In this document: positions 14,416 to 25,597 of the stretch, piece after piece
Numbering within the stretch: the first letter of the stretch is position 1
Layout of the letters: each line of letters starts with the position of its first letter
DNA from: Polyporus tsugae
Taxonomy: Eukaryota; Basidiomycota; Agaricomycetes; Polyporales; Polyporaceae
Assembly: GCA_024305745.1 (NCBI GenBank)
Contig: JAHRBS010000008.1
Coordinates: 1,364,001 to 1,428,000, forward strand
Length of the DNA: 64,000 nt
Direction: 5' to 3'
Notes under the pieces: generated by a model
What the model saw: the letters and a program-made list of their open reading frames with translations, nothing else
What the model was told of the DNA's origin: nothing
The model's database searches: none
Made by a program: the position numbers and the translations under genes

Positions 14416-15807
14416 GGTCGCCGAGGGTAGGAGATAAGGAAGATGTGGTGAATGTCGGAAAAGACTGTGTGCTCGTCGCTGGTGCCGTTGACTGCAACTC
14501 CTCTCGAATCTCGATCGGAGCGGCCAAATTTGAGGTCATGTGACTAATTAGAATCGGGAGCTCGGGATTGGCTGGAGAGATAGTGACAACGTGGGCTATA
14601 CTCAACGCCCACGTCAGACTCTTGTGCCGCCTTCATCGGGTAATGCGCCCTCAAAGATAGCCTCTATTTGTCGTAGATGCACCAAGAAGATTATCCTCGC
14701 CCTTCTCAGACTGTGAGTAATTTGCATCGCTTTCCTTCCACAGCTCACGGTTGCACCTTGCCACCCACTTAACAGGTGAATCAGAAGCCGTTGACAGATG
14801 AACGGCCGGCCGGTCGGAGACAAACATCGTCTCAACGTAACCCATGTATATGGCTCCATTCTGACGTCTGGACTTTGGATCGCAAAGTTGTTCATGATTC
14901 CATTCGAAGCGAACCAGTCGATCTACCGCCGGTCTTAGTACTAGTGCCTCCCACTGCGCATGAAGTCTCTACATGCCGGTGTAGAATCGTTGCATAAAAT
15001 TAACTCCACCGCCGTCGGGCAGTGCAGGCCAATTATGGTGGAAAGAACCACCGTTTCGTCCGCGTGGAAGCATAGGAGCATTCTCCAAGCCCCAGAGCCC
15101 GACTGCCGCGGACAGGTAGCGACTACGGCTTTTTCAGTGGCCTTAGATCCCATTTTGATACCTTGCTTACGAGATTACAGTATGTGTCGCTGGAACACGC
15201 CCTTGCCCGTGACCTATCCTCGCGGTGGGCCCGAGGCCGTGCTTCTGTAGCAACCACCATATCTGTGTCCACCGCTCTTCAGTCTATGGCTCCCTCGGCT
15301 CGATCACCGGTATCGGCGGTCTTCCTATCATCGGTGAATGCCATGCTTGACGTCAGGACGGAAGAGGATGTTCGACTCAGCAACGGAGAAGTTGGTTGGG
15401 TAGCGAGGGACTTGGCCGAGGAGAACAACTGTCACAGGACGGTCTGTATACCATTAATATCGGCCTACAATGACCGATGGTCTCGTCCCCCGTGCGTATC
15501 TTTCCTTGCTCTTTCGCCATAAGTTTATGCTGAACGGACATCCAGAAAGTCGCTCTGACCATACATATGAGCGACTCCCGCTTCGCCGCCATCTACGCAA
15601 GTTTGACAGTTCGCATTCAACAACCACTTCTCAAATCTTCTCCACTTGTGACAGTCTGAGCGGCCCATCGGTTCTTCTGCACAGCATCCATGGTTAGTCT
15701 TGGCAACACCCCGCTTCTCCGTTGGCACCTGCCCTTTGTTTCCTCCGATTGTCAGGTAGACTGCGGTTGTGACACCGGTGTTTTCGGCTAGGATATCGAT
15801 GTCATAG
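14416..15807. other. ABCE1 promoter side plus an unresolved open minus-strand frame
   Basis: One minus-strand frame is open from about 15117 to 14651 except for a single TAG at 14969-14971. Upstream, a GTAAGC...GTAG pair could splice a further exon onto it. Readable pieces include PALPDGGGVNFMQRFYTG and GYVETMFVSDRPAVHLST. I do not recognise a family. It could be a decayed gene or a chance frame. Confidence 0.25.
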
Positions 15808-16162
15808 CGACTTCCCTGCAGGATGCACTTCACTTCTATGATCCACTTTCTCCTTGTAATTGGCTGGTATATATCTGTTAGACCATGGGCGTGGCGCGCT
15901 CATGGTCCCGGATATTACGCCGCCCCCTCGTTCGTGGATTACTCGTGAGTGATTTTGGCTTTTTAACCTGGCAATGATTGGCTGATTGTTTGTATAGGCT
16001 ACAACCCGAGCGTGCATCGTGTCAAAAACACGATCGATGGAGTCGGGCATCATCTGCCGCCTTGAGAGTGCAGCTGCATCTCGCCGACTTCATGAAATGT
16101 CCGGATCGTTTAGGCCTGCCCTGTCGAGCTCCATCGGATATGGCTGGCTTGGCAGGGACTCC

Positions 16163-16170
16163 GATAAATA
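16163..16170 (+). promoter_or_regulatory. Conserved TATA-like box, copy 1
   Basis: GATAAATA lies 161 nt upstream of the ATG. The paralogous gene has the same octamer at exactly the same distance, which supports a functional core promoter. Confidence 0.5.
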
Positions 16171-16323
16171 CCTCACAGACTCGGAATACTTAGGTCAGTT
16201 CAAACCCCCATCTTCTCCTTTCTCTTTCAACCTACTGAGGCCGGATCCTCTTCACGCTCGTATTTTTCCTAGCACACCCGTTCTATTTTCCTTCAACATA
16301 TTCAAACCCCAATCATTACAACC

Positions 16324-17147
16324 ATGTACTTTTTCAAGTCCTTCATCGCCGCTGCCGTCGTTTTCCTCTCCGTCTCGCTCGAAGCCAGTGCACACGCCGC
16401 GATCTCGCCCGTCCTCGGCGTCAGCGGCACCCCGGTGCGGAGCGACGTCCAGCGGCCGACGAACGCCCGGCCCTGCGGAAGGACCAACGTCGCGGACACG
16501 TTCGAAACCTCGGACACCATCACCATGAACGCCGACAACACGTTCGACGCCACGATCACCAACTTCAACAAGTGCGTTCCCCTCTCCCACTACTCAGTAA
16601 CTAGCACTGTTCGCCATATTGACCCACGGCGCGTGCAGGGGCGTCGACGGCTCGCGCGAGATCGTCTCCGCGCTCGTCGACGTGACGGGCACGGGCGAGC
16701 AGTTCGATCAGAAGGCCACCGTCCAGGAGAACGGCACCAGGGTTCGCGTTTCCGAGTCCCCCCTTCCCCCCCCCGGACTCCGAGTCCCTCATCGCGCATT
16801 GCACTTGCATCTGACCACACCCACCCCGTTCGATACAGAACCCGAAGGACCTCGGCTCGGAGCAGCTGACGATCGCGCTCCCGCAGGCGTGCAGCGGCGG
16901 CCAGGACGAGAACAAGTGTCTCGTCTCGCTCAAGACCGCCGGCGGGTTCGGCAACTGCGTCGTCGTCCAGAACGCCGCCGCGAACGTCACTACTACTAGC
17001 ACGAGCGCTGTTGTACGTATTCCCTCCTCTTGACTCGACCCTTCGTCGTGCCAGTGCTGAGCGTACGGAGGCTGACCTGGCTAAATAACTCTGTAGCGTC
17101 GCCACGCTGCTCCTCGCCGCCTTGTTCGCCGTCGCGCGGGCCCCTGA
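16324..17147 (+). CDS. Small secreted protein (tentatively Egh16/Gas1-like), paralog 1
   Basis: A signal peptide (MYFFKSFIAAAVVFLSVSLEASA) precedes a mature region beginning HAAISPVLGVSGTPVRSDVQ. It contains the cysteine motifs RPCGRTN, ALPQACSGGQ, NKCLVSL and GFGNCVVVQN. Four exons: about 16324-16570, 16639-16742, 16840-17011, 17096-17147, with introns GTGCG..GCAG, GTTCG..ACAG and GTACG..GTAG. The product is about 185 residues and extracellular. Similar small proteins in mushroom fungi are often annotated as GEgh16/Gas1-like; I infer that from pattern memory, so treat it as tentative. The last exon is ambiguous: the phase used gives a basic tail, but another phase would give a hydrophobic end (TLLLAALFAVA), which would suggest a GPI-anchor signal. 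Paralog at 21923. Confidence 0.65.
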
Positions 17148-17751
17148 GGCTCGCCTCTCGAACGTCGAGTGAGGACTCGTTGTCGGGTGATACGGACACC
17201 GTTTACTCTGGACATCGTGATTTGAATGAGGGGGGTGTTGGAAGGACGTCTTTGGACTTATTCAGGGAACAACTCGGAACAGTGCTTGTGGTACCGAAGT
17301 ACTTGACTAAGATAGTGACCCACGTGTACTATGAGTACTCATCATGCATACGTATGTTGCCTCCCGGACACTGGTCTGCAAGCCTTGCCATCTCCTGCTT
17401 ATTGTTAATGCCGCAGGTCACCCACCGGAATATTAATGGCCCGGCGAGGCAACCCTGGATTGGCTGTTGAGACTGCCCGAGACGACGTATTTGCTACATC
17501 CGTACCGGCTGTGACACTGTACGCAGTTAAAGCCGCACTGCTGAACCGTCGCAAAGTTTTCGCCGTCCACTCATGAACTGCAATACTGCATGTATTCAGA
17601 GGGATGGGGTTAATGAGGGTAGTAGTACACGGGGTATGAGAAAACAATGCGCAGATTTCGTCAAAATTCGGAAAGCCTGCTATGAAAACATTGTTCAAGT
17701 GGTTGAATCGAGAGAAGCGGGAGTAACGTGAAGGAACGATTTAACAAAGGT
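17148..17751. other. Intergenic between secreted-protein gene and P450 3' end
   Basis: No supported gene. The genes converge here. Confidence 0.4.
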
Positions 17752-20173
17752 TTACGCAACAGGGCCCTTGTAAAGCCCAACCTTCATCGGCAACGACGGC
17801 TTCATGCTGCTGCCAACCGTCGGGAAGCGGACGCCAGACAAGTTCCAGGTGATCTTCTGGTCCGACGGCGCAAACGTGAACTTTGCGAGCAGGAGGCACA
17901 GGACGACCTCTGTGGAGCGAGGGAATTAGTAGCTAGACGGAATGTCGTATTGGGGACCACGCACTCATCTCAAGCTGCGAAAATTTGAAACCACTTGAGA
18001 CAAGGGACGTCAGCTCCAGTCGGATGGTCGTCCAAGCAAGAGGAACGTACATGCATGCGCGACCACCCCCCAAGAACGTCATCCTAGAAGCAGAGCGTTA
18101 ATCAAACTCAGACACACGAATTCACACGTAGCGGTTCGACGCACAGGTTCGAGTAGATACCAGGGACGTGCGCCTCGCCGACGCTGTCGGGCAAAGGCGA
18201 CAGCCAGCGCTCGGGCTTCCACTCCTCGGCGTCCTCACCCCAGACGGCCTTGTTGCGGTTCGACGCGAGCAGACCTATGGCGATCGACGTGTCCTTCGGG
18301 ACGAAGATCTCGTGTATCATCGTCCCGTCCACGCCTCGCACAGGCTGCGCCAGGGGCATGATGACGTCCTGGCGGGTCCTTCGCACCAGCGTCAATACGG
18401 CAAGATCTGCACTGTAACGGCGGTAAACAAGCCACTTACTCCCGGAACACCTGCGCAACAGGCGCGTACCTGCCGGCGGGAACGTCAACGACGGGCACAT
18501 ACAACGCCACACCGGGCACGGCGCTTACAGCCTCAGCGTCTCGCGGCAGACTGCGTCGAGGTAAGGGAGCGACACAAGCGCGTCGTATTCGAGGTCCTCG
18601 CCCTTCGATGCCTCCAGTATCTCCTTCCGCAGCTTCTCCTGCACGTCCTGGTGCTGGCAGAGGAGAGATAGCGTGATGGAGAGCGCGTTGGAGGTCGTGT
18701 CCATTCCCGCGAAGATGAACGTGCTAGATACGGAGCAGGTTGCTTAGTTCTGCACTAGTACGAAGCAAACAACGCGCCACTTACGATACTTGTCCGATAA
18801 GCTCGTCCTCCGGCAATTTGTCCGCCTCCGACGCTGCCATGTTCGCCCTCACTAAACCACCACCCAAACGTGAGCTCCCCCACAACGGTACCCCAAGCCA
18901 GAAGTGAGCGAGACTCACAGAGGATGCTCATGATGTCCCGCCCCTCGCCGACCTGCTGCGCGACCAAGTCGTCGCCTGCCTCCAGCGCGCGCTTCTTCGC
19001 ACGGTAGATCTCGACCGACCGATCGTGCATGATGTCGACGATGGACTTCAGTTCCTGCACCGGCTTGTGCGGGATCATCTCGAGTACCCAGCGGCGGAAG
19101 GCGGGCGTGCCGAACTCGGCGACGTACGGAACAAGACGGCGCAACAACGTGACGTTCAGCACGGCGGGCCTGGACGTAGCACAAGTGACAACTTGAATGG
19201 TAAGTGAGATGTGGAGGGAATGGGAAATCCCAGACGCACGAAAAGGCCTTGACGGCGACCGCGAAGTCGTCGGGCTTGTCGGAGACGAGGGGGTCGAACG
19301 AGTAGCCCAAGCCCGCTTGGCCGATCAGCTCGAGGGCGGTGCGGCCCATCCAGGTGAGCATGTCGAGCTCGACGAGGTTGCCGTTTCTTGGGATGCGCGA
19401 CTCGATCGCCGTTTGCAACTGTAATACATCGCGACACGTAAACGACGGGTCTTGAACGGACGATTGGGGAGATGGGCGTCACGGTACCTTGTGGCCGACG
19501 TCGTTGAAGATCGGAATCATACGACGCATGTGGGCGATGGAGAAGACCGGGTTGAGGAGCTTCCGTTGCTTGCGGTGGTGGTCGCCTACAGCGACAACAA
19601 TGAGAATTGCAGCGGGCTCAACGCGTCCGACATCGGAATACTCACCAAGGGTTCCGAGCAGACCGGGACCGAAATGAAGCTGGTTGGACCTAATTCAAGT
19701 GAGTAATTGACGGACGAGCAAGACAGAGAAACCGTACGTAATAAAGAAGGCCGCCTCTTCATATATGTACTGGTCCTTGAGGATGATGTTGTGCATGGCA
19801 GTGGGGTCGAAAACATATAACATCCGGTGCTGTGTCCCACATAGGTCAATGATCGTCTCGGGAAACGCAGTATGCGGGGCACATACACCAAGGGGACCGT
19901 GTAACTTGACAACACCATCGTAGGATTCCAATTTCTTCAAGAAATCCCAGCCGTTCTTGTCGAGGATTTGCCGAAGGTTGCCTGCCATCGCACGTTTGGC
20001 CGCTGCCACCTATCACTATCACATGACGAGGTTCACTCACCGTAAAGGAATGACTCGGCAGGAGGGCCAGGAAGGTTGTCGAGTGGTGATTTCACGAATA
20101 CTTGTCGGAAGTACTTCCAGAGGAACCACGTCACCGAGCAGATAATGGCGCCCTCCAGCAGAGAGGGGATCAT
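17752..20173 (-). CDS. Cytochrome P450 (class II, microsomal), copy 1
   Basis: Membrane-anchored heme monooxygenase. The ATG at 20173 gives MIPSLLEGAIICSVTWFLW (TM anchor) and the hinge DNLPGPPAESFLYG. Later exons carry DFLKKLESYDGVVKLHGPLG and HFGPGLLGTLGDHHRKQRKL. The I-helix motif FAGMDTTSNA (about 18700) has a normal A-G-x-D-T core, the K-helix is CRETLRLYAPV, and PERF-like WKPERWL follows. The heme loop FLGGGRACIGFKFSQLE is split by an intron (about 18055-18000). The C-terminal exons end KVGLYKGPVA with TAA at 17752. About 12 short introns. All catalytic motifs are intact. Substrate unknown. It sits between the two secreted-protein paralogs and is mirrored at 57344-59777. Confidence 0.88.
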
Positions 20174-20414
20174 TGTCGTTCTTGTAAGCCTACGATGTCG
20201 TCAGTGGGGGTTAGATGGGAAGGAGCAGGGGGGGGCTGGCAAAGGGAAATAGTGCATTATATACAAGCAGCACACTTCCCATGATGCATGTAAAAGAAGC
20301 CTGGGTCACTAATGCTTTTCGACTAATGTCCGTTGGAACCGGGATTGTGCGCCCGTTGGTGGACCTTACTCAGGCTGTCCACACCGAAGAAGAGGGACAT
20401 GGGAGCGCACTGTT
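17756..20414 (-). repeat. Inverted segmental duplication, arm 1
   Basis: Covers the whole P450 gene plus about 240 bp of its upstream DNA. It matches 57105-59770 in inverted orientation. Homology stops just past GCACTGTT (20414 / 57105) upstream and just after the GGGCCCT near the stop codon downstream. Confidence 0.9.
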
Positions 20415-21382
20415 GAATACGGCCGCCGGTCTGACTGGAACGTAAGGGTCAATGAGATCGTCGGGTCAAGACTCCGACTTTGCAAGCCATGGACAAACAC
20501 AGGTAAATACATAGCATATCTCCCCAAGACCGCATATGGACGCACAAACGGGTGGCCGCGGAAGGCCGCGGATCCGGAGCGAGTCGCCTGCTCGTGTGTG
20601 AGTGACATCACCGTGTGACTATGTGACGTTCAAGTGTGAGGCGCTAGAAAGCTTGGAAGTCTTAGTCCGCCGTTCCGCTCCCTTCAGTCCGATGAGTCTT
20701 CTCCTGCAGACTGTCACTACGCTTATACGCTACTTACTTGCGACTGCACTTACTGGCCACTAGCGCTGTAGTGATGCTGAAATCGTTCGGTTCCTCCTCA
20801 CTGATGCCTTGAGGCCAAGATCTGAAGACCTCACCCCCCTGGACGATGTGGACTTTGTCCCCGACCGTCCCAGTTGGTTGTTCCCAGCCTCGCCCCCATC
20901 CCCTTGACAGCTGTGCATAGTATCTCATCTCCGCCATAGTAAGTTATGCCAAATGCTCTTATCTATTCCATGTGTTTCTACCTAGGCCGACCGTCAAAGA
21001 TGCTGAATGGTACCGGTGTTTTAAACCTTGCAATCGAACATAGAGTGTATCTACGTACGTATCCACCGTGACTCATATCTATGTCCTCCGTTGCCCTAAA
21101 TCACGAATCCAACCCAGGGACGCCTACACAGTCATGAGGCTGTCCTCGTGAGTAGAGGCACTGTAAAGCCTCCTTTATGCTTACTATCGCTTCCCTGTCG
21201 TCTGGCTACGAGACCTGGAGACCATTTCCAATCGGCTCTCCTTACTATGACACCTGGAGCGGCGTTTCTGTTGCTCTGCAGGCGTGGACAGTCTTGGCGG
21301 CTCCCTGCGTCACCCTGCCCCTTGCAATTGTGCGGTGGTTGAACTGTCATACCGCTACCCTCGGCGAAGCTGCCATAGCGAC
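20415..21382. other. Intergenic, no supported gene
   Basis: Short open frames (for example 20734-20937 minus, 21177-21452 plus) show no family motifs. The right-hand end grades into the duplicated promoter of the next gene. Confidence 0.35.
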
Positions 21383-21761
21383 TTCCCTGCGGAATATTGC
21401 CCTTGGATTCCTTGGTTCGCTATTCGCTCGCAATTGGGTGGGAGGTCTGTGAACAAACAATCATGGGTGTAACGCGCCTGCCGACCTTTATCCTGTCCGA
21501 TCCCTTCGACGAATCTGATGTTACAACGCCCCTCGCTCGTGGATTACTCATGAGTGGCTTATACCTTTTTGCACAGCAACGATTGGCTGATTGTTTGTCC
21601 AGGCTATCACACGAGTATTTACAACCGTGTCCACCAACGGGGTCGATAGAGGGCAATCAGACAGCAATTGCCGCTGCCGCCTCCGGCCGCCTTGAAAGCG
21701 CGGCTGCAACTGCAACACGAAACGTCGTTTAGACGGGTATTGCTGGCTTGGCGGGGACTAC

Positions 21762-21769
21762 GATAAATA
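21762..21769 (+). promoter_or_regulatory. Conserved TATA-like box, copy 2
   Basis: GATAAATA, 161 nt upstream of the ATG, as in the paralog. Confidence 0.5.
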
Positions 21770-21922
21770 CCTCGGAGACTGCGACTGCGACACCCCGTTC
21801 CTTCATCCTCCTGTTTCTCCTTCAACGTACCGAGGCCGGATCCTCTTCGCGCTCGTAGTCTTCCAGGCACCCCGCTCTCGTTTCCTTCAAGCCATTCTAG
21901 TCTCCTCAGTCCGTTCTTAACC

Positions 21923-22697
21923 ATGCGCTTCGCGAAGTCCTTCATCGCCGCCGCCGTGGTCCTCCTCTCCGCCTCGCTCGGGGTCAGCGCGCACGCCGCG
22001 ATCGCGCCCGTCCTCGGCGTCGCAGGCACGCCAGTGCGGAGCGACGTCCAGCGGCCGTCGACCGCCAAGCCCTGCGGGAACACCAACATCGCGCAGACGT
22101 TCGACACCTCGGGCGTCATCACGATGGGCGCCGACAACACGTTCGACGCCACGATCACCAACTTCAACAAGTGCGTTCCCGTCTCCCACTCCTATTACTG
22201 TTCACCATATTGACCGTAACCGTCGGGGCGTGCAGGGGAGTCGACGGCTCGCGCGAGATCGTTTCCGCGCTTGTTGATGTGACAGGCACGGGTAAGAGCT
22301 TCGCGACGGCGACCGTCACGAAGAACGGCACCAAGGTCCGCATTGCCCCCCCACACACTTTCTTCGCGCGCTGCGGCTGACCACTGCCTCCATGCCTCGT
22401 CGATACAGAACCCGACGAACGTGGGCTCGGAGCAGCTCACCATCGCACTCCCGCAGGCGTGTCAGGGCGGCGCGACCAAGAACAAGTGTCTCGTCTCGCT
22501 CAAGACCGCCGGCGGCTTCGGGAACTGCGTCGTGGTCCAGAACGCCGCGGCGGCCAAGCGCGCGACTGCTGCTGTACGTCCTCTCTCCACCGCTCGTGTT
22601 ATAATGCCGAGCGGACGAATGCTGATCTGGTGAAATGATCCAGCCTCGCCGTGCGGCTCCTCGCGCGGGCCCGTCGCGCCACCCGGACATCGAGTGA
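21923..22697 (+). CDS. Small secreted protein (tentatively Egh16/Gas1-like), paralog 2
   Basis: Signal peptide MRFAKSFIAAAVVLLSASLG, then HAAIAPVLGVAGTPVRSDVQ, KPCGNTNIAQTFDTSG, NADGS-type acidic stretch, LPQACQGGAT, NKCLVSLKTAGGFGNCVVVQ. Four exons (about 21923-22169, 22238-22341, 22409-22573, 22643-22697) match the paralog at 16324 in position and phase. The tail is PRRAAPRAGPSRHPDIE, stop at 22695-22697. The mature part keeps the same cysteines as the paralog. The main differences are in the linker after the last cysteine and in the promoter. Extracellular by signal peptide; function not assigned with confidence. Confidence 0.68.
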
Positions 22698-23338
22698 GCA
22701 ACTCGTCGTGGCCTGATGCTGCATGTACTCTGGAGATTGAGATTTGATCGGGGAGGGCCTTGGAAGGGTTGCTTGGGGACTTATTCAGTGAGCGGACCGT
22801 ACTCGTTGTGCCAGTGACTACCCCAGGCGTGTATGAGTATGTACGTCGTCTCAGGCTCCTGGACGTCCTGTCTACAATGCAGGCTTGCGGTCTTGGTTAT
22901 ATCCCTGCGCGTTGTCGACACTGCGATGGGACGTCGACGTCGTCTTCCGACGCAATCAGGCAATAAGTTATAAAGTATACCGGGTGCCAGTTACCACGCA
23001 TTGCGCAGTGGAGGCGCCTTGCTCCCACCACTGGCACATATAGTACGCTTAGTCAGATTCGATGGCGCAACTCATTGAACAGCCTGAGCAACGAACCTTG
23101 AGCCGTTCCATCCCTACTTGAACTTGTCCGTCATACGAACCCATTCTATAGGTTTGTTTGATCATTTGCCTCAATAGGTCTTCTTCAAGTTCATCGTACC
23201 ACCAAACAGTTATGTAAGTAATGACTTGTTTCTCTCTTCAAGATCATCCTTGACGGCGACATCGGTCTACTATTAGTATCGGCGAACTTCACGGCCGCTG
23301 AGCTTCTAGGACCACCGAGACCCAGTTGAAGCAGAACA
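22698..23338. other. Intergenic, upstream of epoxide hydrolase
   Basis: No coding or RNA gene supported; presumably the hydrolase promoter. Confidence 0.4.
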
Positions 23339-24583
23339 ATGGATACTGAACCTGTGTCGAATCCACTTCCAGGACTCCCTGAGGGCATCACCTCTCGCAC
23401 GCTCGAAGTGCGCGATCTTGAGGTGCACATCCTAGAGGCCGGTCCGCGCAATGTGCCCCTCATCCTCCTTCTGCACGGCTTCCCCGAACTCGCTTTCTCC
23501 TGGCGCAATGTGATTCTCCCCCTGGCAAACCTCGGGTACCACATCGTCGCCCCCGACTCACGGGGGTACGGCCGAACCAAGCCGCGCGACCCCTCCGCCC
23601 AGCGGCCCGTCGAGTACGAAGACGACCTGCGCCCATACAGGCAACTCAACCTCGTCCACGACGTCGTCGCCCTCGTCTTCGCGCTCGGGCACACCTCCGT
23701 CGCCGCCCTCATCGGACACGATTTCGGGTCCACCCTCACGGGCAACTGCGCGTTCGTCCGGCCCGACCTCTTCCGCACCGTGGTCTTCATGAGCGCGCCC
23801 TACACCGGCCCCCTCGCGCTGCCCTTCGCGAGCGACCCCGCCCTCCGCAAAATCGCGGATCTCGAGTCAAAGGCGAAAACGGCGCGACCCACCTCTCCCG
23901 CGACGCTCATCGCGTACGCCGGCACGATGCTCGCGCAGCTCGACCCCCCGCGCAAGCACTACATGCAGTACTTCTGCGGGCCCGGCGCGAACGCGGAGAT
24001 GCTCCAAGCCCAAGCCCCGCAGGGCCTGCACGCGTTCCTCCGGGGTTACTTCCACGCGAAGAGCGGCGACTGGGACGCTGGCGCGGGTGCGGGCGAGCCG
24101 CACCCCATCGCACCGACGCCCGACGCGCTCGCGAGCCTGCCGCACTACTACGTTATGCCGGCCGGCGCGAGCATGGCGGACGTCGCGCGGGCGCACGCGC
24201 CGACGGCCGAGGAGGTCGCGGGGAAGTCGAGCAGATGGCTGCCGGATGCGGACCTCGGGGTGTATGTGGAGGAGTATGGGCGGACGGGGTTCCAGGGCGG
24301 GCTGAACTGGTATCGCGGGCTGGTGGCGAAGGAGGAGTTTGCTGAGGAGCTCAGCCTGTTCTCCGGGCGGAAGATCGAGGTGCCTGCGATGTACCTGGCG
24401 GGGAAGAAGGACTGGGGCGTGTATCAGTTCCCAGGCGCGCTCGATAACTTGCGCAAGGAAGTTTGTGCGAAGATGGAGGATGGGGACATCGTGCTCGTCG
24501 AGGGTGCGGGGCATTGGGTGCAGCAGGAGCAGGCTGAAGAGGTTGTGAAGCATATCAAGCGGTTTTTGGAGAAGTACAACTGA
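23339..24583 (+). CDS. Soluble epoxide hydrolase, alpha/beta-hydrolase fold
   Basis: Intronless 414-residue enzyme expected to hydrolyse epoxides to diols; cytosolic, with no signal peptide. Oxyanion-hole motif HGFPE at residues 46-50. Nucleophile Asp128 lies in GHDFGS, where classic esterases would have Ser. The cap contains LNWYRGL, whose Tyr is one of the two ring-opening tyrosines of the family. The acid residue is probably the Asp in AGKKDWGVY, and the catalytic His392 is in EGAGHWVQQ. Length and motif order match fungal and mammalian EH domains. It lies near a P450, which could supply epoxides, but a pathway link is only inference. No frameshift or stop. Confidence 0.9.
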   Translation: MDTEPVSNPLPGLPEGITSRTLEVRDLEVHILEAGPRNVPLILLLHGFPELAFSWRNVILPLANLGYHIVAPDSRGYGRTKPRDPSAQRPVEYEDDLRPYRQLNLVHDVVALVFALGHTSVAALIGHDFGSTLTGNCAFVRPDLFRTVVFMSAPYTGPLALPFASDPALRKIADLESKAKTARPTSPATLIAYAGTMLAQLDPPRKHYMQYFCGPGANAEMLQAQAPQGLHAFLRGYFHAKSGDWDAGAGAGEPHPIAPTPDALASLPHYYVMPAGASMADVARAHAPTAEEVAGKSSRWLPDADLGVYVEEYGRTGFQGGLNWYRGLVAKEEFAEELSLFSGRKIEVPAMYLAGKKDWGVYQFPGALDNLRKEVCAKMEDGDIVLVEGAGHWVQQEQAEEVVKHIKRFLEKYN

Positions 24584-24901
24584 GGTCTCGGTCATGATGT
24601 TAAATACTGCTATAGCATTGTTATGGATCTATCACGAGAATCAGTACATGGTTCCTGCATTACACATCCCGTGGGTGGGAGGTCCGAGTCCGTGCTCAGG
24701 TGTTCATGCTGTCGCGTGCAGTGCGACGGCGTGCAAAAGCCCCCCGCCATGCTGCCAATGACCAAGATGAGCATGGAGCGCTGTTCAGTGGCAGTCAAAT
24801 AGTCAGGCAGTCGAACTGAACGGAATGTGCAAGATGTAGATGCATCGGAACACGTGGATGCATCGGAACACGTGGATACACCGGAAGACACGTCCAATGT
24901 T
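24584..24901. other. Short convergent intergenic region
   Basis: Between the hydrolase stop and the F-box gene stop. Contains the short direct repeat CATCGGAACACGTGGAT (24843 and 24860 areas). No gene. Confidence 0.4.
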
Positions 24902-25597
24902 CACCCGCACGCCGCGACCTTGAACCTAGGGACCTCGGGAGCAACAACGTCTGGTAGGGACGTGTAAGCAATAAGATTGTATCGCACAGTAGCTGAGAAA
25001 TGTACGGACCCGGCTGTGGATCGCTCATGGCAAAACGGAGCGGGAGTTCCTGCGATAGGCCGGATCGACAGATCAGTGGGAGTTTGATGAAGGTCAACCT
25101 ACCATCTACGTCGGAAGTCCGATACGAGGTTGTCTCCCAAGGCAGACGATTAATATGACCTGTGTGCGGGGAGGGAGGGAGGTCATATAACGATACGAGG
25201 CAGGGGTGTGAGTGGAGATCGGACGGACGGAACGAGGAGCGCGGTGGTGAAGACCCATCGGGGGAGAGACTCTCCCAAGCGAGGCGGTAGTGAAACAATA
25301 TCCTTTTTCGTTCCGACTTGAACGGGATATGAGAAGCCTCGACGTTCGTGAGTGCGCCGAGGTCTTGCAGCCACACCTCATAGAGCCAAAGCATCGACCG
25401 TATGATTGTCCGGAAGCTGTAGCTAACCTAAACCACACGTTAACTTGAGTAATACTTCGTTGGAGGAAACTCGACAAGGCTGCGCTTACCGACTGGCACC
25501 TCAGCATCTCTGCATAAGGTAATTCCGCGAAGACTTGGCTCCACAGTTCGGTGGGCAGCCTGTCGGCAGAGTGGCCGTCAAGGAAGTGTAGCGTCAC
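24902..25597 (-). CDS. F-box protein, short or truncated
   Basis: Exon 1 (ATG 25597) holds a clear F-box core, DRLPTELWSQVFAELPYAEM and LRCQS. A GTAAGC donor and a GTTTAG acceptor join exon 2: VSYSFRTIIRSMLWLYEVWL, then SERKRILFHYRLAWESL. This continues the basidiomycete pattern of F-box plus a helix region before a beta-rich C-terminal domain. A third small exon (after GTAGG..GCAG) ends KVAACG at TGA 24902. The product is about 200 residues, whereas relatives are commonly 400-500, so this is probably a truncated copy lacking most of the C-terminal domain. Role by family: SCF ubiquitin-ligase adaptor. Confidence 0.65.

Larger units (their letters stand above)
15808..17190 (+). repeat. Direct duplication unit, copy 1 (promoter plus secreted-protein gene)
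   Basis: Homologous to 21383-22740 in the same orientation. Shared blocks include CATAGCGACTTCCCTGC (15809 and 21374 areas), CGTGGATTACTC, GATTGGCTGATTGTTTGT and a GATAAATACCTC box. Coding exons, intron positions and phases also match. Promoter DNA has diverged more than the exons. Confidence 0.75.
21383..22740 (+). repeat. Direct duplication unit, copy 2
   Basis: Second copy of the 15808-17190 unit, same orientation, with the P450 gene lying between the two copies. Confidence 0.75.

Noticed and set aside
24087..24548. Arg-rich overlapping frames within the epoxide hydrolase
   Set aside because: Shadows of a GC-rich coding exon in other frames.
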